DNA of 64,000 nt from Photobacterium kishitanii (GTDB lineage: Bacteria; Pseudomonadota; Gammaproteobacteria; Enterobacterales; Vibrionaceae): assembly GCF_003026355.1 (NCBI RefSeq), contig NZ_PYON01000010.1, forward strand, positions 1 to 64,000. Reading direction: 5' to 3'. The notes under the pieces are model-generated. The model was not told the DNA's origin. It did not search any database and worked only from the letters and a program-made list of their open reading frames with translations. This document shows positions 33,557 to 44,551 of the stretch, piece after piece. A program made the translations under genes and the position numbers. Position 1 is the stretch's first letter. Every line of letters starts with the position of its first letter.

Positions 33557-34144
33557 TCATGATTGCGGGGTTTTAAAGCGGTATGTGGTAGCTGATACTG
33601 TCAATGACAATAACTCTTCTAGGCCTTGGCTATCAACGCGCGCTAATTCAACATTACGTAAATTAACAATTCGAGGTAAACGTGCAATTGCCTCTGCAAA
33701 CTGACCAATCTGTTGATAAGAACCCGTTAATTGCATATTGAGTGGTAATTCGTAATAAAGATCATGTTCAATCCGTGACGCCCACTTAATCGACTGAAAA
33801 ATCAAGCCATTTTCAATACCAATATCATTGATACTCGCAAGTAAACTCGCTAATTCTTGCTCTTCAGGTAATTGTTGAATTACTTCTTGATAGCGACGGT
33901 TAAGCTCAATCACTTGCTCTTTAACCCGTGGTAATGCTGCCACCTGGGCTGCTCGACTCACTAACTGCTCACGTAAGGTTATTTCCTGCTGCTTTTGCTG
34001 ATCTAAAACAGCGGTTAATGGCGTCAACCAATACCAGTAACCAAACACCGATAGCAATAATGTCATCACGACCGCAATGAGACACTGGGGTAATAATGGC
34101 CACTCAGTGATTTCATCTAATTCTAATTCACGCCAGTCAATCAC
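33557..34144 (-). CDS. pilO: type IV pilus assembly protein PilO
   Basis: PilO pairs with PilN in the inner-membrane alignment complex. The 195-residue protein has a short cytoplasmic N terminus, one membrane helix (about residues 20-42, LLPQCLIAVVMTLLLSVFGY), a coiled coil (about 50-95) and a ferredoxin-like periplasmic domain. The start overlaps the end of pilN by 4 bp. Confidence 0.94.
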   Translation of the reverse strand: MIDWRELELDEITEWPLLPQCLIAVVMTLLLSVFGYWYWLTPLTAVLDQQKQQEITLREQLVSRAAQVAALPRVKEQVIELNRRYQEVIQQLPEEQELASLLASINDIGIENGLIFQSIKWASRIEHDLYYELPLNMQLTGSYQQIGQFAEAIARLPRIVNLRNVELARVDSQGLEELLSLTVSATTYRFKTPQS

Positions 34145-34749
34145 GGTCGCTTCTCCACTATTGCCGTCGCATAAGTTGTCTTAAGTGACGGCTTATTAAT
34201 GGTTGGCGCAGTTAAATCAAACGATGCATTAAATTGTGATTTTTGTTGTTTATCACGACGTTCCGTCGTGACTAAGGAGTGCATTTCAATATTATTAAAC
34301 CATGGTGATTGCTCAGCTTTACCAAGTAACGCTGCTAAATGACCATTAGTATCTCCAAAGCCATCTACTTTTACGCGTTGCGAGGCTAAATTTACCCCAT
34401 CAAGATACACGCCAGCAGGCACTACTTCCGGTAATTGATTAAGCAGTTGGGTAACCCGATTACGTGATAACTGAATATCAACAATTACTTTTAATCGCTG
34501 TTCAATCGCCTCACGCTGTTTATCCAACTTCGGTAAATAAGCCAAGCGTTGATCTAAGCTGGTTAATTCCTGCTGCAGTTGATGATTACGGTTCTGCTGT
34601 TGTTGGTGCTGGGTTTCTATATATTTCGCAATAGCGCCATTACCCGCAATGGCCACAACAACACTTGTCGCCAGTAATCCTAAGAAACGTTGTTTGTGCT
34701 GCTTACGTCGCAGCTCACGCCACGGCAATAAATTGAGTTTATCGATCAT
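34141..34749 (-). CDS. pilN: type IV pilus assembly protein PilN
   Basis: PilN binds PilM through its N-terminal motif NLLPWRELRRKQ (residues 6-17), the conserved cytoplasmic peptide that docks in PilM. A membrane helix follows (about 23-43), then a coiled coil and a periplasmic domain. The 202-residue protein overlaps pilM and pilO by 4 bp each, so the three are translationally coupled. Confidence 0.95.
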   Translation of the reverse strand: MIDKLNLLPWRELRRKQHKQRFLGLLATSVVVAIAGNGAIAKYIETQHQQQQNRNHQLQQELTSLDQRLAYLPKLDKQREAIEQRLKVIVDIQLSRNRVTQLLNQLPEVVPAGVYLDGVNLASQRVKVDGFGDTNGHLAALLGKAEQSPWFNNIEMHSLVTTERRDKQQKSQFNASFDLTAPTINKPSLKTTYATAIVEKRP

Positions 34750-35726
34750 GCTAGCCCTCGCAACGCTAACCCTGTCGCAACCGCATACTGACTCGACATC
34801 ATGCGAGGTAATTCAACTTTCTTGGCACAACTAAAATGCTGAAATGGGCTAACCCAGACCGCATCCAGACCAATTAAGCGTTGTAGCAATGATGCCGAAA
34901 CCAAATCTTGACCACCACCACCGAGCCATAAGCCTTTGATACCGCTACGAGGATGAGTAGAGTTATACAATTGAATTTGACGCTTTAGCTGTTCTGCTAA
35001 CTGCTTAGTAAATTGTTCGGCATGATTACCACCAAACTGCGTTACGCCATCCAGACTGTCAAACATGCTAGTACCAAATCGAATTTCACGATGATAAACA
35101 GCGCTGCCTTGTGGTTTCATACAAAATTCCGTATGCCGCTTGCCAACATCAACCACCCCCCATTGATTATAATGGCTGCCCATTTCAGCAAAATGTTCAG
35201 CCAACCATAATAAGGCATGAGTTTGTAATTCCATCACTTTTGGTTTAAAACCAAGTTTAAGCAATGCATTAACACGGTTATCTATCGTTTCTCGACGCGA
35301 AGCAAACACTTGAAACGGGGTTGTCGCAGCAACATCGCTAAAACGGTCACTGATTAATGGGAAATAATCAAACCACAGCTCTTCAACTGGAAACGGCGAC
35401 GCGGCCCCTAAGGCTTGTGTGATAGCGAACTCTGCCTCTTCTTCACTGAGGTTGCTGCCGAGTTGAACAACTTTACTGATCACTGCACTATCAGGTAGCG
35501 CTAAGGTAACGACTTTAGCTTGCCACGGTAATTGCTTTTTAATTTGACGCATTGCTGACAACAGTTCAGCATTATTCACGCTATGCTGATCGTTTATAAC
35601 AGTTTTAGTCAACTCAACCTCAGTAAATGCAACTAACTCAAACTGCTCTTTTTTTTGTTGTAAAACCACAGCTTTGATACTGTGATTGCCAATATCTACC
35701 CCAACACTTAATGGGTTCCGAAACAT
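34746..35726 (-). CDS. pilM: type IV pilus assembly ATPase-fold protein PilM
   Basis: PilM is a cytoplasmic actin-like protein of the pilus alignment complex. The 326-residue protein has the PHOSPHATE 1-type loop VGVDIGNHSIKAVVLQ (about 8-23), GVVDVGKRHTEFCM (about 188) and GLWLGGGGQDL (about 265). It is the first gene of pilMNOPQ and is divergent from mrcA, the conserved gammaproteobacterial arrangement. Confidence 0.95.
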   Translation of the reverse strand: MFRNPLSVGVDIGNHSIKAVVLQQKKEQFELVAFTEVELTKTVINDQHSVNNAELLSAMRQIKKQLPWQAKVVTLALPDSAVISKVVQLGSNLSEEEAEFAITQALGAASPFPVEELWFDYFPLISDRFSDVAATTPFQVFASRRETIDNRVNALLKLGFKPKVMELQTHALLWLAEHFAEMGSHYNQWGVVDVGKRHTEFCMKPQGSAVYHREIRFGTSMFDSLDGVTQFGGNHAEQFTKQLAEQLKRQIQLYNSTHPRSGIKGLWLGGGGQDLVSASLLQRLIGLDAVWVSPFQHFSCAKKVELPRMMSSQYAVATGLALRGLA

Positions 35727-35874
35727 CCGTGTTATGCTCCCATGTGGCGAAAAAACAAACTATTTCGAATAAACACCATCAACGGCATTAATTAATTTTT
35801 TGTTATCTTTATACTTGAAGGTAAAAGATAATGGATAATGACCGCCAGAACGATGGCGTAACGGGAAATCTCAA

Positions 35875-38478
35875 GTGAAGTTCATAAAGCGATTACTAAT
35901 ACTTGCATTAATTTGCATCATTCTTGGAGTGGGTACTATTTTTGGTTTTTATTTATACCTAAAACCAGACCTTCCTGATGTTGCTAAATTAAAAGATGTC
36001 GAGCTCCAAACACCACTCAGGGTGTACAGTGCTGATGGCGAACTGATCTCACAATTTGGTGAGAAACGTCGTATACCATTAACACTCAAACAAATACCAC
36101 CACTGTTGGTCGATGGTTTTATTGCGACCGAAGACAGTCGTTTTTATGAACATCATGGCGTTGATCCAATTGGTATCGCACGTGCAGCTTTTGTGATGTT
36201 AACCACTGGTCATGCACGTCAAGGCGCGAGTACTATCACTCAGCAACTTGCACGAAACTTCTTCCTCTCAAATAAAAAAACCTTCTCACGTAAAATTCGA
36301 GAGGCGTTTATTGCGATACATATCGAGCAAATTCTAACTAAAGATCAAATACTCGATCTTTACCTCAATAAGATTTATCTCGGTTATCGTGCTTATGGTG
36401 TCGGTGCCGCTGCACAAGTTTACTTTGGTAAAACTGTTGACCAGCTAACCTTGAGTGAAATGGCGGTGATTGCAGGCCTACCAAAAGCACCATCAACCAT
36501 GAACCCTATTTATTCGATTGACCGTGCGACAACCCGTCGAAATGTGGTGTTAGATCGAATGTACAAAGAAGGTTACATTACCGAAGCACAAATGGATCAA
36601 GCTCGTTCAGAGCCAATTGTCTCCCATTACCACCGCGCTGAAATTCAACTTTATGCACCATACGTTGCTGAACGCGCGCGTGCATGGATGGTTAACCGTT
36701 ACGGTGAAGATGCTTACACTAAAGGCATGGATGTTTACACCACCATTAACGCTAAGTTGCAGCATGCAGCCCAGCAATCAGCGGTTGATAACTTGCTAAC
36801 TTACGATGAACGTCACGGTTATCGTGGCGCAACGGCAGTGTTATGGAAGCCAGGCCAAACACCACTTAATGCCAACCAAATCGTTGAAAAATTGAGCAGC
36901 CAACCGACTTATGGTGAGTTAATCCCGGCAGTAGTCACTCAAGTTAACCAACAAACAGCAACTGTGGTTACTAAGCAAGGTCAAACCGTCACCTTACATT
37001 GGGATGGTATGAAATGGGCACGTAAGTTCCTAACCAACAAAGCCCAAGGGCCAGCACCAACAACAGCAGCGGAAATTCTAACTGCAGGTCAACAAATCTG
37101 GGTTCAGAATAAAGCGACCACAGTGGCAGCAACAGCAGACACTGCAGCAGTAACGACTAGCCACTGGGTATTAAGCCAAGTGCCAGGTGCGAATACCTCT
37201 TTTGTTGCGATGTCGCCAGACAATGGCGCGATATTGGCTATGGTCGGTGGTTTTAACTATACCCAAAGTAAGTTTAACCGTGCCACTCAGTCGATTCGTC
37301 AAGTAGGTTCTGGTATTAAACCCTTTATTTACTCAGCAGCGATTCAAAAAGGGCTCACATTAGCAACCCTTATTAATGATGCGCCAATCACCAAGTGGGA
37401 CAAATGGCAAGGTACCGCATGGCGACCAAAGAATGCTGATGGCCGTTATGGTGGTCCAACTCGTGCACGTATTGGTTTAGCACGTTCAATCAACGTCATG
37501 GCTATTCGTGTGCTACGCATGGCAGGTTTAGATTACACCATTAACTATCTGACTCGTTTTGGTTTTAAACGTGCCGATCTTCCCCATGCAGAACCACTAG
37601 CATTAGGTGCGGGTAGTTTAACTCCACTAGAACTCGTGCAGGGTTATTCGGTATTTGCCAACGGTGGTTATGCGGTAAAACCATTCTTAATCAATAAAGT
37701 TGATAATAGTAATGGTGAGTTGATCTACAGCGCGAATCCAAAAATTGTCTGTAATGATGTTTGTCAGAGCCAAAACCCACAGGCGAAAATACAAGTAGCA
37801 TTGGCAACAGCAGCAGCAACGGCGGCGGAAAATGCTCCTGCAGATCAAAAACCCGTCACTCCTGTCACTGAAAAGCCAACTATAGCCCAACTAGAGCAAG
37901 TGATTACACCGCCAGCGGTACGCTATGCTCCAGAAGTGATCAGCGAGCAAAATGCGTTCCTTGTCCGTCAAATGTTATACAGTAACATTTGGGGCGAGCC
38001 AGGCCATCTTTACGGTACAGGCTTTAGAGCTCGCGTACTGGGCCGACATGATATTGGCGGTAAAACAGGTACGACCAATGACTCGAAAGATGCTTGGTAT
38101 ACCGGTTTTGGGCCAAATATCGTCGCCACAACTTGGGTGGGTTTTGATGATCATCGCCATACACTAGGACGTACGAGCTTTAATAAAAACCTCGGTAAAA
38201 ATCAAATTACTGGTGGCGAATATGGCGGTAATGCGGCGCAACCTGCATGGATCAACTTCATGCGTACAGCATTGAAAAATACGCCTGAACAGCCGTTACA
38301 AATTCCAGCCGATATCGTCAAAGTACGTATTGACCGCGCAACGGGTAAACTGTCAGATCGTGATGATGCAAGCTCAATGTATGAGTACTTCATCAAGGGT
38401 ACAGAACCGACTCAATCTGCAAGCCAAGTCAATTCAGAACAGAAATTTGATGCGGAAACTGCGGAAGAGCTATTCTAA
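35875..38478 (+). CDS. mrcA: penicillin-binding protein 1A
   Basis: PBP1A polymerises and cross-links peptidoglycan in the periplasm. The 867-residue protein has an N-terminal membrane anchor (about 6-28) and a GT51 glycosyltransferase domain with catalytic Glu86 in ATEDSRFYEHHGVD and GASTITQQLARN. An OB-like insert comes next, then the transpeptidase domain with the SxxK serine in RQVGSGIKPF (about 480), SIN-type motif SINV and KTGTT (about 730). Its length is close to E. coli PBP1a (850). It is divergent from pilM. Confidence 0.97.
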   Translation: MKFIKRLLILALICIILGVGTIFGFYLYLKPDLPDVAKLKDVELQTPLRVYSADGELISQFGEKRRIPLTLKQIPPLLVDGFIATEDSRFYEHHGVDPIGIARAAFVMLTTGHARQGASTITQQLARNFFLSNKKTFSRKIREAFIAIHIEQILTKDQILDLYLNKIYLGYRAYGVGAAAQVYFGKTVDQLTLSEMAVIAGLPKAPSTMNPIYSIDRATTRRNVVLDRMYKEGYITEAQMDQARSEPIVSHYHRAEIQLYAPYVAERARAWMVNRYGEDAYTKGMDVYTTINAKLQHAAQQSAVDNLLTYDERHGYRGATAVLWKPGQTPLNANQIVEKLSSQPTYGELIPAVVTQVNQQTATVVTKQGQTVTLHWDGMKWARKFLTNKAQGPAPTTAAEILTAGQQIWVQNKATTVAATADTAAVTTSHWVLSQVPGANTSFVAMSPDNGAILAMVGGFNYTQSKFNRATQSIRQVGSGIKPFIYSAAIQKGLTLATLINDAPITKWDKWQGTAWRPKNADGRYGGPTRARIGLARSINVMAIRVLRMAGLDYTINYLTRFGFKRADLPHAEPLALGAGSLTPLELVQGYSVFANGGYAVKPFLINKVDNSNGELIYSANPKIVCNDVCQSQNPQAKIQVALATAAATAAENAPADQKPVTPVTEKPTIAQLEQVITPPAVRYAPEVISEQNAFLVRQMLYSNIWGEPGHLYGTGFRARVLGRHDIGGKTGTTNDSKDAWYTGFGPNIVATTWVGFDDHRHTLGRTSFNKNLGKNQITGGEYGGNAAQPAWINFMRTALKNTPEQPLQIPADIVKVRIDRATGKLSDRDDASSMYEYFIKGTEPTQSASQVNSEQKFDAETAEELF

Positions 38479-38495
38479 ATTTAATTTTTAAATAC

Positions 38496-38524
38496 AAAGA
38501 GCGCTAATCAGCGCTCTTTTTTTT
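38496..38524. terminator. terminator after mrcA
   Basis: AAGAGCGCT-AATC-AGCGCTCTT followed by T residues lies 18 bp after mrcA. It sits between convergent mrcA and oxyR. Confidence 0.9.
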
Positions 38525-38558
38525 GGTTAAAATTTCACTTCACCCTCAGTGCGAAATA

Positions 38559-39470
38559 CTATTTCTGCACATGGTTGGCAAAAATCTGTGGCATTTTAGA
38601 CTTAATGACTTCAGCTAATTTCTCATAACGCGACTTTAATGGTGAGCCAGGGCGGTAGGCTAATGTAATTAAACGAGTCGGTTGTGGGTGCTCGGCAGCA
38701 ATATAACAAACCCCATCACGACAATGTTCTTTTGGTGTCGCTAGTTGTGGTAATAACGTGATACCACTTCCTGCAGCAACCATATTACGCAGTGTTTCAA
38801 GGCTCGTTGCTTTAAAACGACCATCATCACGGGCGCCAGCAGCGAAACAAAAACCTAAGGCTTGATTACGTAAACAGTGGCCATCTTCTAGCATTAATAA
38901 TGTCTCACCATGCAGACGCGACATATCAATTTCTTTTTCTTGTGCCCAACGATGCGTTTCAGGCACCGCTAGCATCATCGGCTCGTCATATAACGGTAAT
39001 TCAATAAAAGGTTCACTTTCTTTTACTGATGCTAAAATCATGCAATCTAACTTGCCCTCTTCAAGTTGTTGCACTAATTGATGCGTTTGCGCTTCATGTA
39101 AAAATAACTCTAAATCAGGAAAAGCTTCTTTTAAGGTGGGAATGATTTGCGGTAATAAATATGGACCTACAGTAGGAATAAAGCCAATATGTAACGGTCC
39201 GGCCATGCTTTCTCCTTGTAAACTAGCAAGTTCGGTCAATATCTTGACCTCAAGCAACACTTTCTGCGCTTGGGCGACTAAACTCAATCCCGCATCGGTA
39301 AAAAGTACGCGACGACTGGTTCGTTCTAATAGCGACACCCCAAGTTCATCTTCTAATTTACGAATTTGACCACTGAGGGTTGGCTGACTGACATAACAGG
39401 CTTCAGCCGCTTTACGAAAATGTTTATGTTCAGATAGGGCGACAAGGTACTCAAGATCTCGAATATTCAT
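38559..39470 (-). CDS. oxyR: hydrogen peroxide sensor OxyR
   Basis: OxyR is the LysR-type regulator activated by H2O2 through a disulfide. The 303-residue protein has the N-terminal winged helix-turn-helix (KAAEACYVSQPTLSGQIRKLE). The redox pair is visible as Cys in GHCLRNQAL and Cys in LGFCFAAG, nine residues apart, which corresponds to E. coli C199 and C208. It is divergent from the peroxiredoxin-glutaredoxin gene with an OxyR-type operator between them. Confidence 0.97.
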   Translation of the reverse strand: MNIRDLEYLVALSEHKHFRKAAEACYVSQPTLSGQIRKLEDELGVSLLERTSRRVLFTDAGLSLVAQAQKVLLEVKILTELASLQGESMAGPLHIGFIPTVGPYLLPQIIPTLKEAFPDLELFLHEAQTHQLVQQLEEGKLDCMILASVKESEPFIELPLYDEPMMLAVPETHRWAQEKEIDMSRLHGETLLMLEDGHCLRNQALGFCFAAGARDDGRFKATSLETLRNMVAAGSGITLLPQLATPKEHCRDGVCYIAAEHPQPTRLITLAYRPGSPLKSRYEKLAEVIKSKMPQIFANHVQK

Positions 39471-39485
39471 TAGCTAGGGTTACCA

Positions 39486-39522
39486 ATAGGAATCAACTAT
39501 CAAAACCATAGCAGTAAACGAT
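39486..39522. promoter_or_regulatory. OxyR operator
   Basis: The sequence reads ATAG-N7-CTAT-N7-ATAG-N7-CGAT, matching 15 of 16 positions of the tetrameric OxyR site ATAG-N7-CTAT-N7-ATAG-N7-CTAT with exact spacing. It lies 16 bp upstream of oxyR and about 110 bp upstream of the peroxiredoxin start, so it could mediate autoregulation and activation. Confidence 0.85.
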
Positions 39523-39629
39523 TAGAACTATCAAGAGTAAAATCGCATAATTACTTCATCAATATGGAGAACATATTTACGAAGCTCCGATTGCATTAAA
39601 TTAATTTATATTTTTTAAGGAATCACATT

Positions 39630-40358
39630 ATGTTCGCATCTAAAGAAGGTCAGCCAGTACCTCAAGTTACTTTCCACACCCGTAAAGGTGATCAATGGGT
39701 AGATGTAACAACAAACGAGTTATTTGCTAATAAAACTGTGGTTGTATTTAGCCTACCAGGCGCATTTACACCAACATGTTCTTCTAGCCACCTACCTCGT
39801 TACAACGAGTTAGCATCAGTATTTGCTGATAACGGCGTTGACGACATTCTATGTGTATCGGTTAACGATACGTTCGTAATGAATGCATGGAAAGCAGATC
39901 AAGAAGCAGAAAACATTACCTTCATTCCTGATGGTAACGGTGAATTCACTAATGGCATGGGCATGCTAGTTGAAAAAGATGACCTAGGTTTCGGTGCGCG
40001 TTCATGGCGTTACAGCATGCTAGTGAAAAACGGCATCGTTGAGAAAATGTTTGTTGAAAACGAAGAACCTGGCGACCCGTTCAAAGTTTCAGATGCAGAT
40101 ACTATGCTGAACTACATTGCTCCAGAGCAAAAGTTACAAGAATCAATTACTGTATTCTCTAAGCCTGGCTGTCCTTTCTGTGTGAAAGCGAAACAGAATC
40201 TGATCGACAAAGGCCTACAGTATGAAGAAATCATTCTAGGTAAAGATGCGACAACGGTATCTTTACGTGCCATTACTGGCCGTAGTACTGTTCCTCAAGT
40301 ATTCATTGGTGGTAAGCACATTGGTGGTAGCGAAGAATTAGAAATTTTCTTAGGCTAA
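39630..40358 (+). CDS. peroxiredoxin-glutaredoxin fusion protein
   Basis: This 242-residue hybrid peroxidase (Prx5/Grx type) reduces hydroperoxides with glutathione. Residues 1-160 form the peroxiredoxin with the peroxidatic cysteine in [14 protein letters not shown] (about 49). Residues 168-242 form a glutaredoxin with the CPFC active site in [11 protein letters not shown] and the GSH-binding [19 protein letters not shown] precedes the ATG. It is divergent from oxyR and is a likely OxyR target. Comparable fusions are known in Haemophilus and vibrios. Confidence 0.96.
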   Translation: MFASKEGQPVPQVTFHTRKGDQWVDVTTNELFANKTVVVFSLPGAFTPTCSSSHLPRYNELASVFADNGVDDILCVSVNDTFVMNAWKADQEAENITFIPDGNGEFTNGMGMLVEKDDLGFGARSWRYSMLVKNGIVEKMFVENEEPGDPFKVSDADTMLNYIAPEQKLQESITVFSKPGCPFCVKAKQNLIDKGLQYEEIILGKDATTVSLRAITGRSTVPQVFIGGKHIGGSEELEIFLG

Positions 40359-40381
40359 TACTCCACGATTAAAGCGTTAAC

Positions 40382-40415
40382 AAAAGCCCTCACTTCGCGA
40401 GAACTGAGGGCTTTT
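40382..40415. terminator. terminator after the peroxiredoxin gene
   Basis: AAAAGCCCTCA and TGAGGGCTTTT form an 11-bp inverted repeat with a 12-base loop between the convergent peroxiredoxin and argH genes, with T residues on both strands. Confidence 0.85.
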
Positions 40416-40446
40416 GCTATTTTTAAACAGCTTCAATTGCTACCGA

Positions 40447-42324
40447 TCAAGCGACATTCGTCGTGGCAATCCGTTGTGCTTGATCAAGCCACACCTCTAA
40501 CGCAACCTCATCACAAGCATGCTGACGAGGACAACGATCACAATCTTTCATGACTTTTTCAGGTAGTAATGCTTTTGAGGTTGGGGTAAAGCCACGCTTC
40601 ATAAAGAACTCTGGCACACGGGTTAGTACAAACACTTTTTTAATCGCCATTTGAGCGGCTTTCTCAAGTAAGTGATCGACAATCGCTTTACCCTGCCCTT
40701 GTTGCTGCCAACCAGCCTCAACCCCTAATGAACGAATTTCTGCCAATCCAGAATCATAAACATACAATGAAGCGCATCCGGTAACAACGCCATGATTTTC
40801 AGCAACGGCAAATGAACCAATATCCCGCACTAATTCATTACGATTACGCGGTAAATTCTCACCGAGCCCAGCCCAATACACCACCATTCCCTCAATGGCA
40901 TCCAGATCCGTTAACCGTGCACCGCGGACTTTTACATCGGGTGAATAACGCTTATCAAGCCGCTTTTCAGCTTGCCCAATCGCGTAATCAACTTGATTTG
41001 GTGCAACACCACCGAGCGCGCACCGCTTCTCTAAACACGACTCAATCGTTAAAATGGGATAGACATCAGCTTCAATCACTGTTGAAAATTGTTTCATTTC
41101 AGCCAATGATAGCTCTTCCAATGCGCAACCTTTGGCGATTGCAGCGACTACCGCAACCCCAACAATATGGTGTGCTTCACGGAATGGAATGCCTTTAGCA
41201 ACCAAATAATCCGCTAACTCAGTCGCATTAGAGTAACCTTGCATCGCGGCTTCTAAAGTTCGATCTTGATTAACTTTGATGCCATCAAAACATAGTGCTG
41301 CCATTTCCATGCAATCATGCCAGCTATCTAATGCGTCAAAGAGTCCTTCTTTATCTTCTTGCATATCTTTGTTGTAAGCCAATGGTAATGCTTTTACCGT
41401 CATCATCATCGCAGTCATAGCACCATAAACGCGGCCACATTTACCACGAATAAGCTCTAGTGCATCTGGGTTTTTCTTTTGTGGCATCAACGACGAGCCA
41501 GAAGTGACGGCATCATCAAGTTCTATAAAGTTTGATTCACCAGAGTTATAGAAAATTAAATCTTCAGCCATACGGGATAAATGCAGCATTGAAATCGATG
41601 CCGTTGATAATAACTCCATCACATGATCACGATCAGACACTGAATCAAGACTATTACGGGTGGCGCGATGAAAGCCAAGACTATGTGCTAATACTTCACG
41701 ATCAATCGGATAAGCGGTACCTGCTAGTGCACCAGAGCCAAGCGGACAAGTATCTAACCGCGCCATGGCGTCATTTAAGCGCGAGTGATCACGCTCTAGC
41801 ATTTCTACATAAGCTAAACACCAATGGGCAAATGTTACTGGCTGAGCCCGTTGCAGATGCGTATAGCCAGGCAGTACTGTCGCTTGGTGTTGACGAGCGA
41901 CAGTGACTAATTGTTGTTGCAGTTTATCGAGCATTAATAATAGTTGCTGACCTTGCTGACGGCACCAAAGTTTAAGATCCGTTGCCACCTGATCATTACG
42001 TGAACGACCGGTATGAAGTTTTTTACCAAGATCACCCACTTTCGCAATCAGTTGCTGCTCAACCCAACTATGAATATCTTCGGCGTCTGAAGTCAAAATC
42101 TGCTCAGGATCTTCCATCACCGCTAACTTAAGTTCGTTTAAAGCCAATTCAAGTTGTTGTTGCTCTTGTTCGGTCAACACATTCACTTGGCGCAGGGCTT
42201 TTGACCAAGCTATTGAACCGACAATATCTTGCTCTGCGAGTCGATAGTCAAAACGCAGCGAATCATTAAATTGTTTGAATCTGATGTCAGCTGCCTGACT
42301 AAACCGTCCGCCCCATAATGCCAT
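40447..42324 (-). CDS. argH: argininosuccinate lyase fused to N-acetyltransferase
   Basis: Residues 1-460 are argininosuccinate lyase (last step of arginine synthesis): [33 protein letters not shown] (about 106) and the signature [12 protein letters not shown] (about 282). After residue about 470 follows a GNAT acetyltransferase with the acetyl-CoA loop QQQGQGKAI and a C-terminal cysteine cluster [10 protein letters not shown], resembling the short ArgA type. The 625-residue protein is about 165 residues longer than E. coli ArgH. Such ArgH(A) fusions are known in Vibrio, Moritella and relatives; the tail likely makes N-acetylglutamate, the first step. Confidence 0.95.
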   Translation of the reverse strand: MALWGGRFSQAADIRFKQFNDSLRFDYRLAEQDIVGSIAWSKALRQVNVLTEQEQQQLELALNELKLAVMEDPEQILTSDAEDIHSWVEQQLIAKVGDLGKKLHTGRSRNDQVATDLKLWCRQQGQQLLLMLDKLQQQLVTVARQHQATVLPGYTHLQRAQPVTFAHWCLAYVEMLERDHSRLNDAMARLDTCPLGSGALAGTAYPIDREVLAHSLGFHRATRNSLDSVSDRDHVMELLSTASISMLHLSRMAEDLIFYNSGESNFIELDDAVTSGSSLMPQKKNPDALELIRGKCGRVYGAMTAMMMTVKALPLAYNKDMQEDKEGLFDALDSWHDCMEMAALCFDGIKVNQDRTLEAAMQGYSNATELADYLVAKGIPFREAHHIVGVAVVAAIAKGCALEELSLAEMKQFSTVIEADVYPILTIESCLEKRCALGGVAPNQVDYAIGQAEKRLDKRYSPDVKVRGARLTDLDAIEGMVVYWAGLGENLPRNRNELVRDIGSFAVAENHGVVTGCASLYVYDSGLAEIRSLGVEAGWQQQGQGKAIVDHLLEKAAQMAIKKVFVLTRVPEFFMKRGFTPTSKALLPEKVMKDCDRCPRQHACDEVALEVWLDQAQRIATTNVA

Positions 42325-42422
42325 GGTGAATCTCCTTTACTGTCCAAGTCTAATGATATCGATAAGCTTAATGTTGCAGTGAGCGATACACTCGCTGCAA
42401 CGTAGTCACAATATTGGGTTAA

Positions 42423-43628
42423 TTATTTTTGCTTATTAAGCGCACGAATTCGACTCGCCAGAGAATACAAACGAATAAAACCACCAGCATGACTGTGATC
42501 ATAAACATCATCTTCGCCAAAAGTAGCGAACTCTTCTGAATACAAACTATTGAGTGAACGCTTCTGAATAACGGTTGCTTGACCTTTATAAAGTTGAATG
42601 ACTACTTCGCCCGTCACATCTTGCGCTAACGTATCAGCAGCAGCTAATAACGATTGGCACAGCGGGGTAAACCAACGGCCATCATAGATAAGGTGCGAGG
42701 CTTTAAGCCCAATGGTTTGACGAAACTCAAATGACTCTTTATCTAGCACTAATTGTTCAACCGCCCGCAGTGCTTCCATCATAATGGTGCCACCAGGCGT
42801 TTCGTAACAGCCACGAGATTTAATGCCGACTAAACGGTTTTCAACAATATCAATTCGGCCAACGCCATGCTCAGCGCCTTTTTGATTGAGGTAATTAAGC
42901 GCGTTATAAGGTGTCATTGGCTCGCCATTAACCGCAACCACTTCACCTTTTTCAACTAAAACGGATACTGTTTCTGCCTCATCAGGCGCTTGCTGAGGAT
43001 CTTGTGTCCACACCCAACATAAATCATTCGGCGCGTTCCAAGTATCTTCAAGCACCCCGCCTTCAGTTGATACATGCCATGCATTAGCATCTCGTGAATA
43101 AATTTTTTCTAATGATGCGCTACAAGGAATATTACGTTCAGCTAAGTAATCAAGCAGCGCTTCACGGCTACGTAAATTCCACTCACGCCATGGTGCTATC
43201 ACTGTTAGTTGCGGTGCAAGTGCAGCAAATGCACCTTCAAACCGTACCTGATCATTACCTTTACCGGTACAACCGTGGCACAAAGCATCAGCACCAACCT
43301 CTAATGCACACTCTACTTGTGCTTTGGCAATAATTGGCCGTGCCATTGAAGTGCCCAGTAAGTATTTACCCTCGTAAATTGCCCCGGTTTTCAATGATGG
43401 ATAAATATAATCCTTAACCATCTCTTCTTTTAAATCGGCGATATAACATGACGATGCACCTGACGCGATAGCTTTTTCTTCAATCCCAACCAGCTCTTCT
43501 TCGCCTTGACCAACATCAGCCACAAACGCAACCACTTCACAATCGTAATTTTCTTTTAACCACGGAATAATCGCCGAGGTATCTAAACCACCTGAATAGG
43601 CCAATACTACTTTGTTAATCTTACTCAT
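42423..43628 (-). CDS. argG: argininosuccinate synthase
   Basis: ArgG joins citrulline and aspartate with ATP. The 401-residue protein starts [20 protein letters not shown] with the N-type ATP pyrophosphatase loop SGGLDTS, then [13 protein letters not shown] (about 115) and the substrate-binding region [11 protein letters not shown]. The start at 43628 is preceded by AAAGGAGC; an upstream in-frame ATG is rejected. It lies between argB and argH in the operon. Confidence 0.97.
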   Translation of the reverse strand: MSKINKVVLAYSGGLDTSAIIPWLKENYDCEVVAFVADVGQGEEELVGIEEKAIASGASSCYIADLKEEMVKDYIYPSLKTGAIYEGKYLLGTSMARPIIAKAQVECALEVGADALCHGCTGKGNDQVRFEGAFAALAPQLTVIAPWREWNLRSREALLDYLAERNIPCSASLEKIYSRDANAWHVSTEGGVLEDTWNAPNDLCWVWTQDPQQAPDEAETVSVLVEKGEVVAVNGEPMTPYNALNYLNQKGAEHGVGRIDIVENRLVGIKSRGCYETPGGTIMMEALRAVEQLVLDKESFEFRQTIGLKASHLIYDGRWFTPLCQSLLAAADTLAQDVTGEVVIQLYKGQATVIQKRSLNSLYSEEFATFGEDDVYDHSHAGGFIRLYSLASRIRALNKQK

Positions 43629-43761
43629 CTGCTGCGCTCCTTTCAGCCTTGTCGCGGTCATCCCGTTCAGGCACTTTTTTCAAAAATATTAATTGGTCGT
43701 CATAAATCAATGCGACTTAACAAACATAACCTTCGTAAACATTACGTTAATAAACATACTA

Positions 43762-44541
43762 TTAAGGCTTGAATTTGGTGCCAACACTATCGCCCGCTAA
43801 CAGTGCATTCAACTTTTCGGGATAACGCCAACTAGCAACTTCAATCGAACGTCCTAATGCATTAGCTGCTGAAAATGCAGCGCGAACTTTGACGATCATG
43901 CCGTCAGTGATCACCGCTTGAGCAATTAATTCTTCGGCCTCGGTCTCAGTCAGTTGCTCAATTAAATGACCTTTACCATCAAGCACACCGCTCACATCTG
44001 ATAGTAAAACCAACTCACCATCAATAGCTGCTGCAACGGCTACCGCCGCTTGATCGGCATTAACATTCATCATCTCGCCATTACTATCAAGCCCAATTGA
44101 ACTGATGATTGGTACAAATCCGAGCTGCATCATTTGGCTCACCAAAGCACCATCATTAGGCTCAGCATGACCCACGGCACCTAACTCAGGATCTAATTGA
44201 GTCACGCGACACAAACCACCATCAGCTAAACTCAAGCCGACAGCTGCGACTCCCGCTTTTAATGCCTGTCCCTGTAACATTTTATTGGCTGTACCTGCTA
44301 ATGCGCCGGTAATCAAACCGATTTGATCACTCGGTGTAACTCGTAATCCTTGCTTTTTTATGGTTGGCAATTGCAGTTTTGTCATTAGCTCATCAACTAA
44401 ATAACCACCACCATGAACAAATAAAATAGGTCGCTGTGAGTTCGCCTGATAAGCATTGATGGTGGAAAATAACCGTTCTAAAGTGAGCTTAGATTCTAAT
44501 GCAGCGCCACCTAACTTAATCACCAGAGGGACTTGATTCAT
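43762..44541 (-). CDS. argB: acetylglutamate kinase
   Basis: ArgB phosphorylates N-acetylglutamate. The 259-residue amino-acid kinase starts [17 protein letters not shown] (phosphate-binding loop), with [13 protein letters not shown] (about 41), [15 protein letters not shown] (about 158) and [11 protein letters not shown]. The length equals the short E. coli type (258), which usually lacks arginine feedback inhibition. It is 10 bp after argC. Confidence 0.96.
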   Translation of the reverse strand: MNQVPLVIKLGGAALESKLTLERLFSTINAYQANSQRPILFVHGGGYLVDELMTKLQLPTIKKQGLRVTPSDQIGLITGALAGTANKMLQGQALKAGVAAVGLSLADGGLCRVTQLDPELGAVGHAEPNDGALVSQMMQLGFVPIISSIGLDSNGEMMNVNADQAAVAVAAAIDGELVLLSDVSGVLDGKGHLIEQLTETEAEELIAQAVITDGMIVKVRAAFSAANALGRSIEVASWRYPEKLNALLAGDSVGTKFKP

Positions 44542-44551
44542 CGTGTTACTC

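Noticed and set aside
40812-41198. Plus-strand frame of 128 codons within argH
   Set aside because: It is antisense to the ArgH active-site region and has composition expected from the opposite frame.
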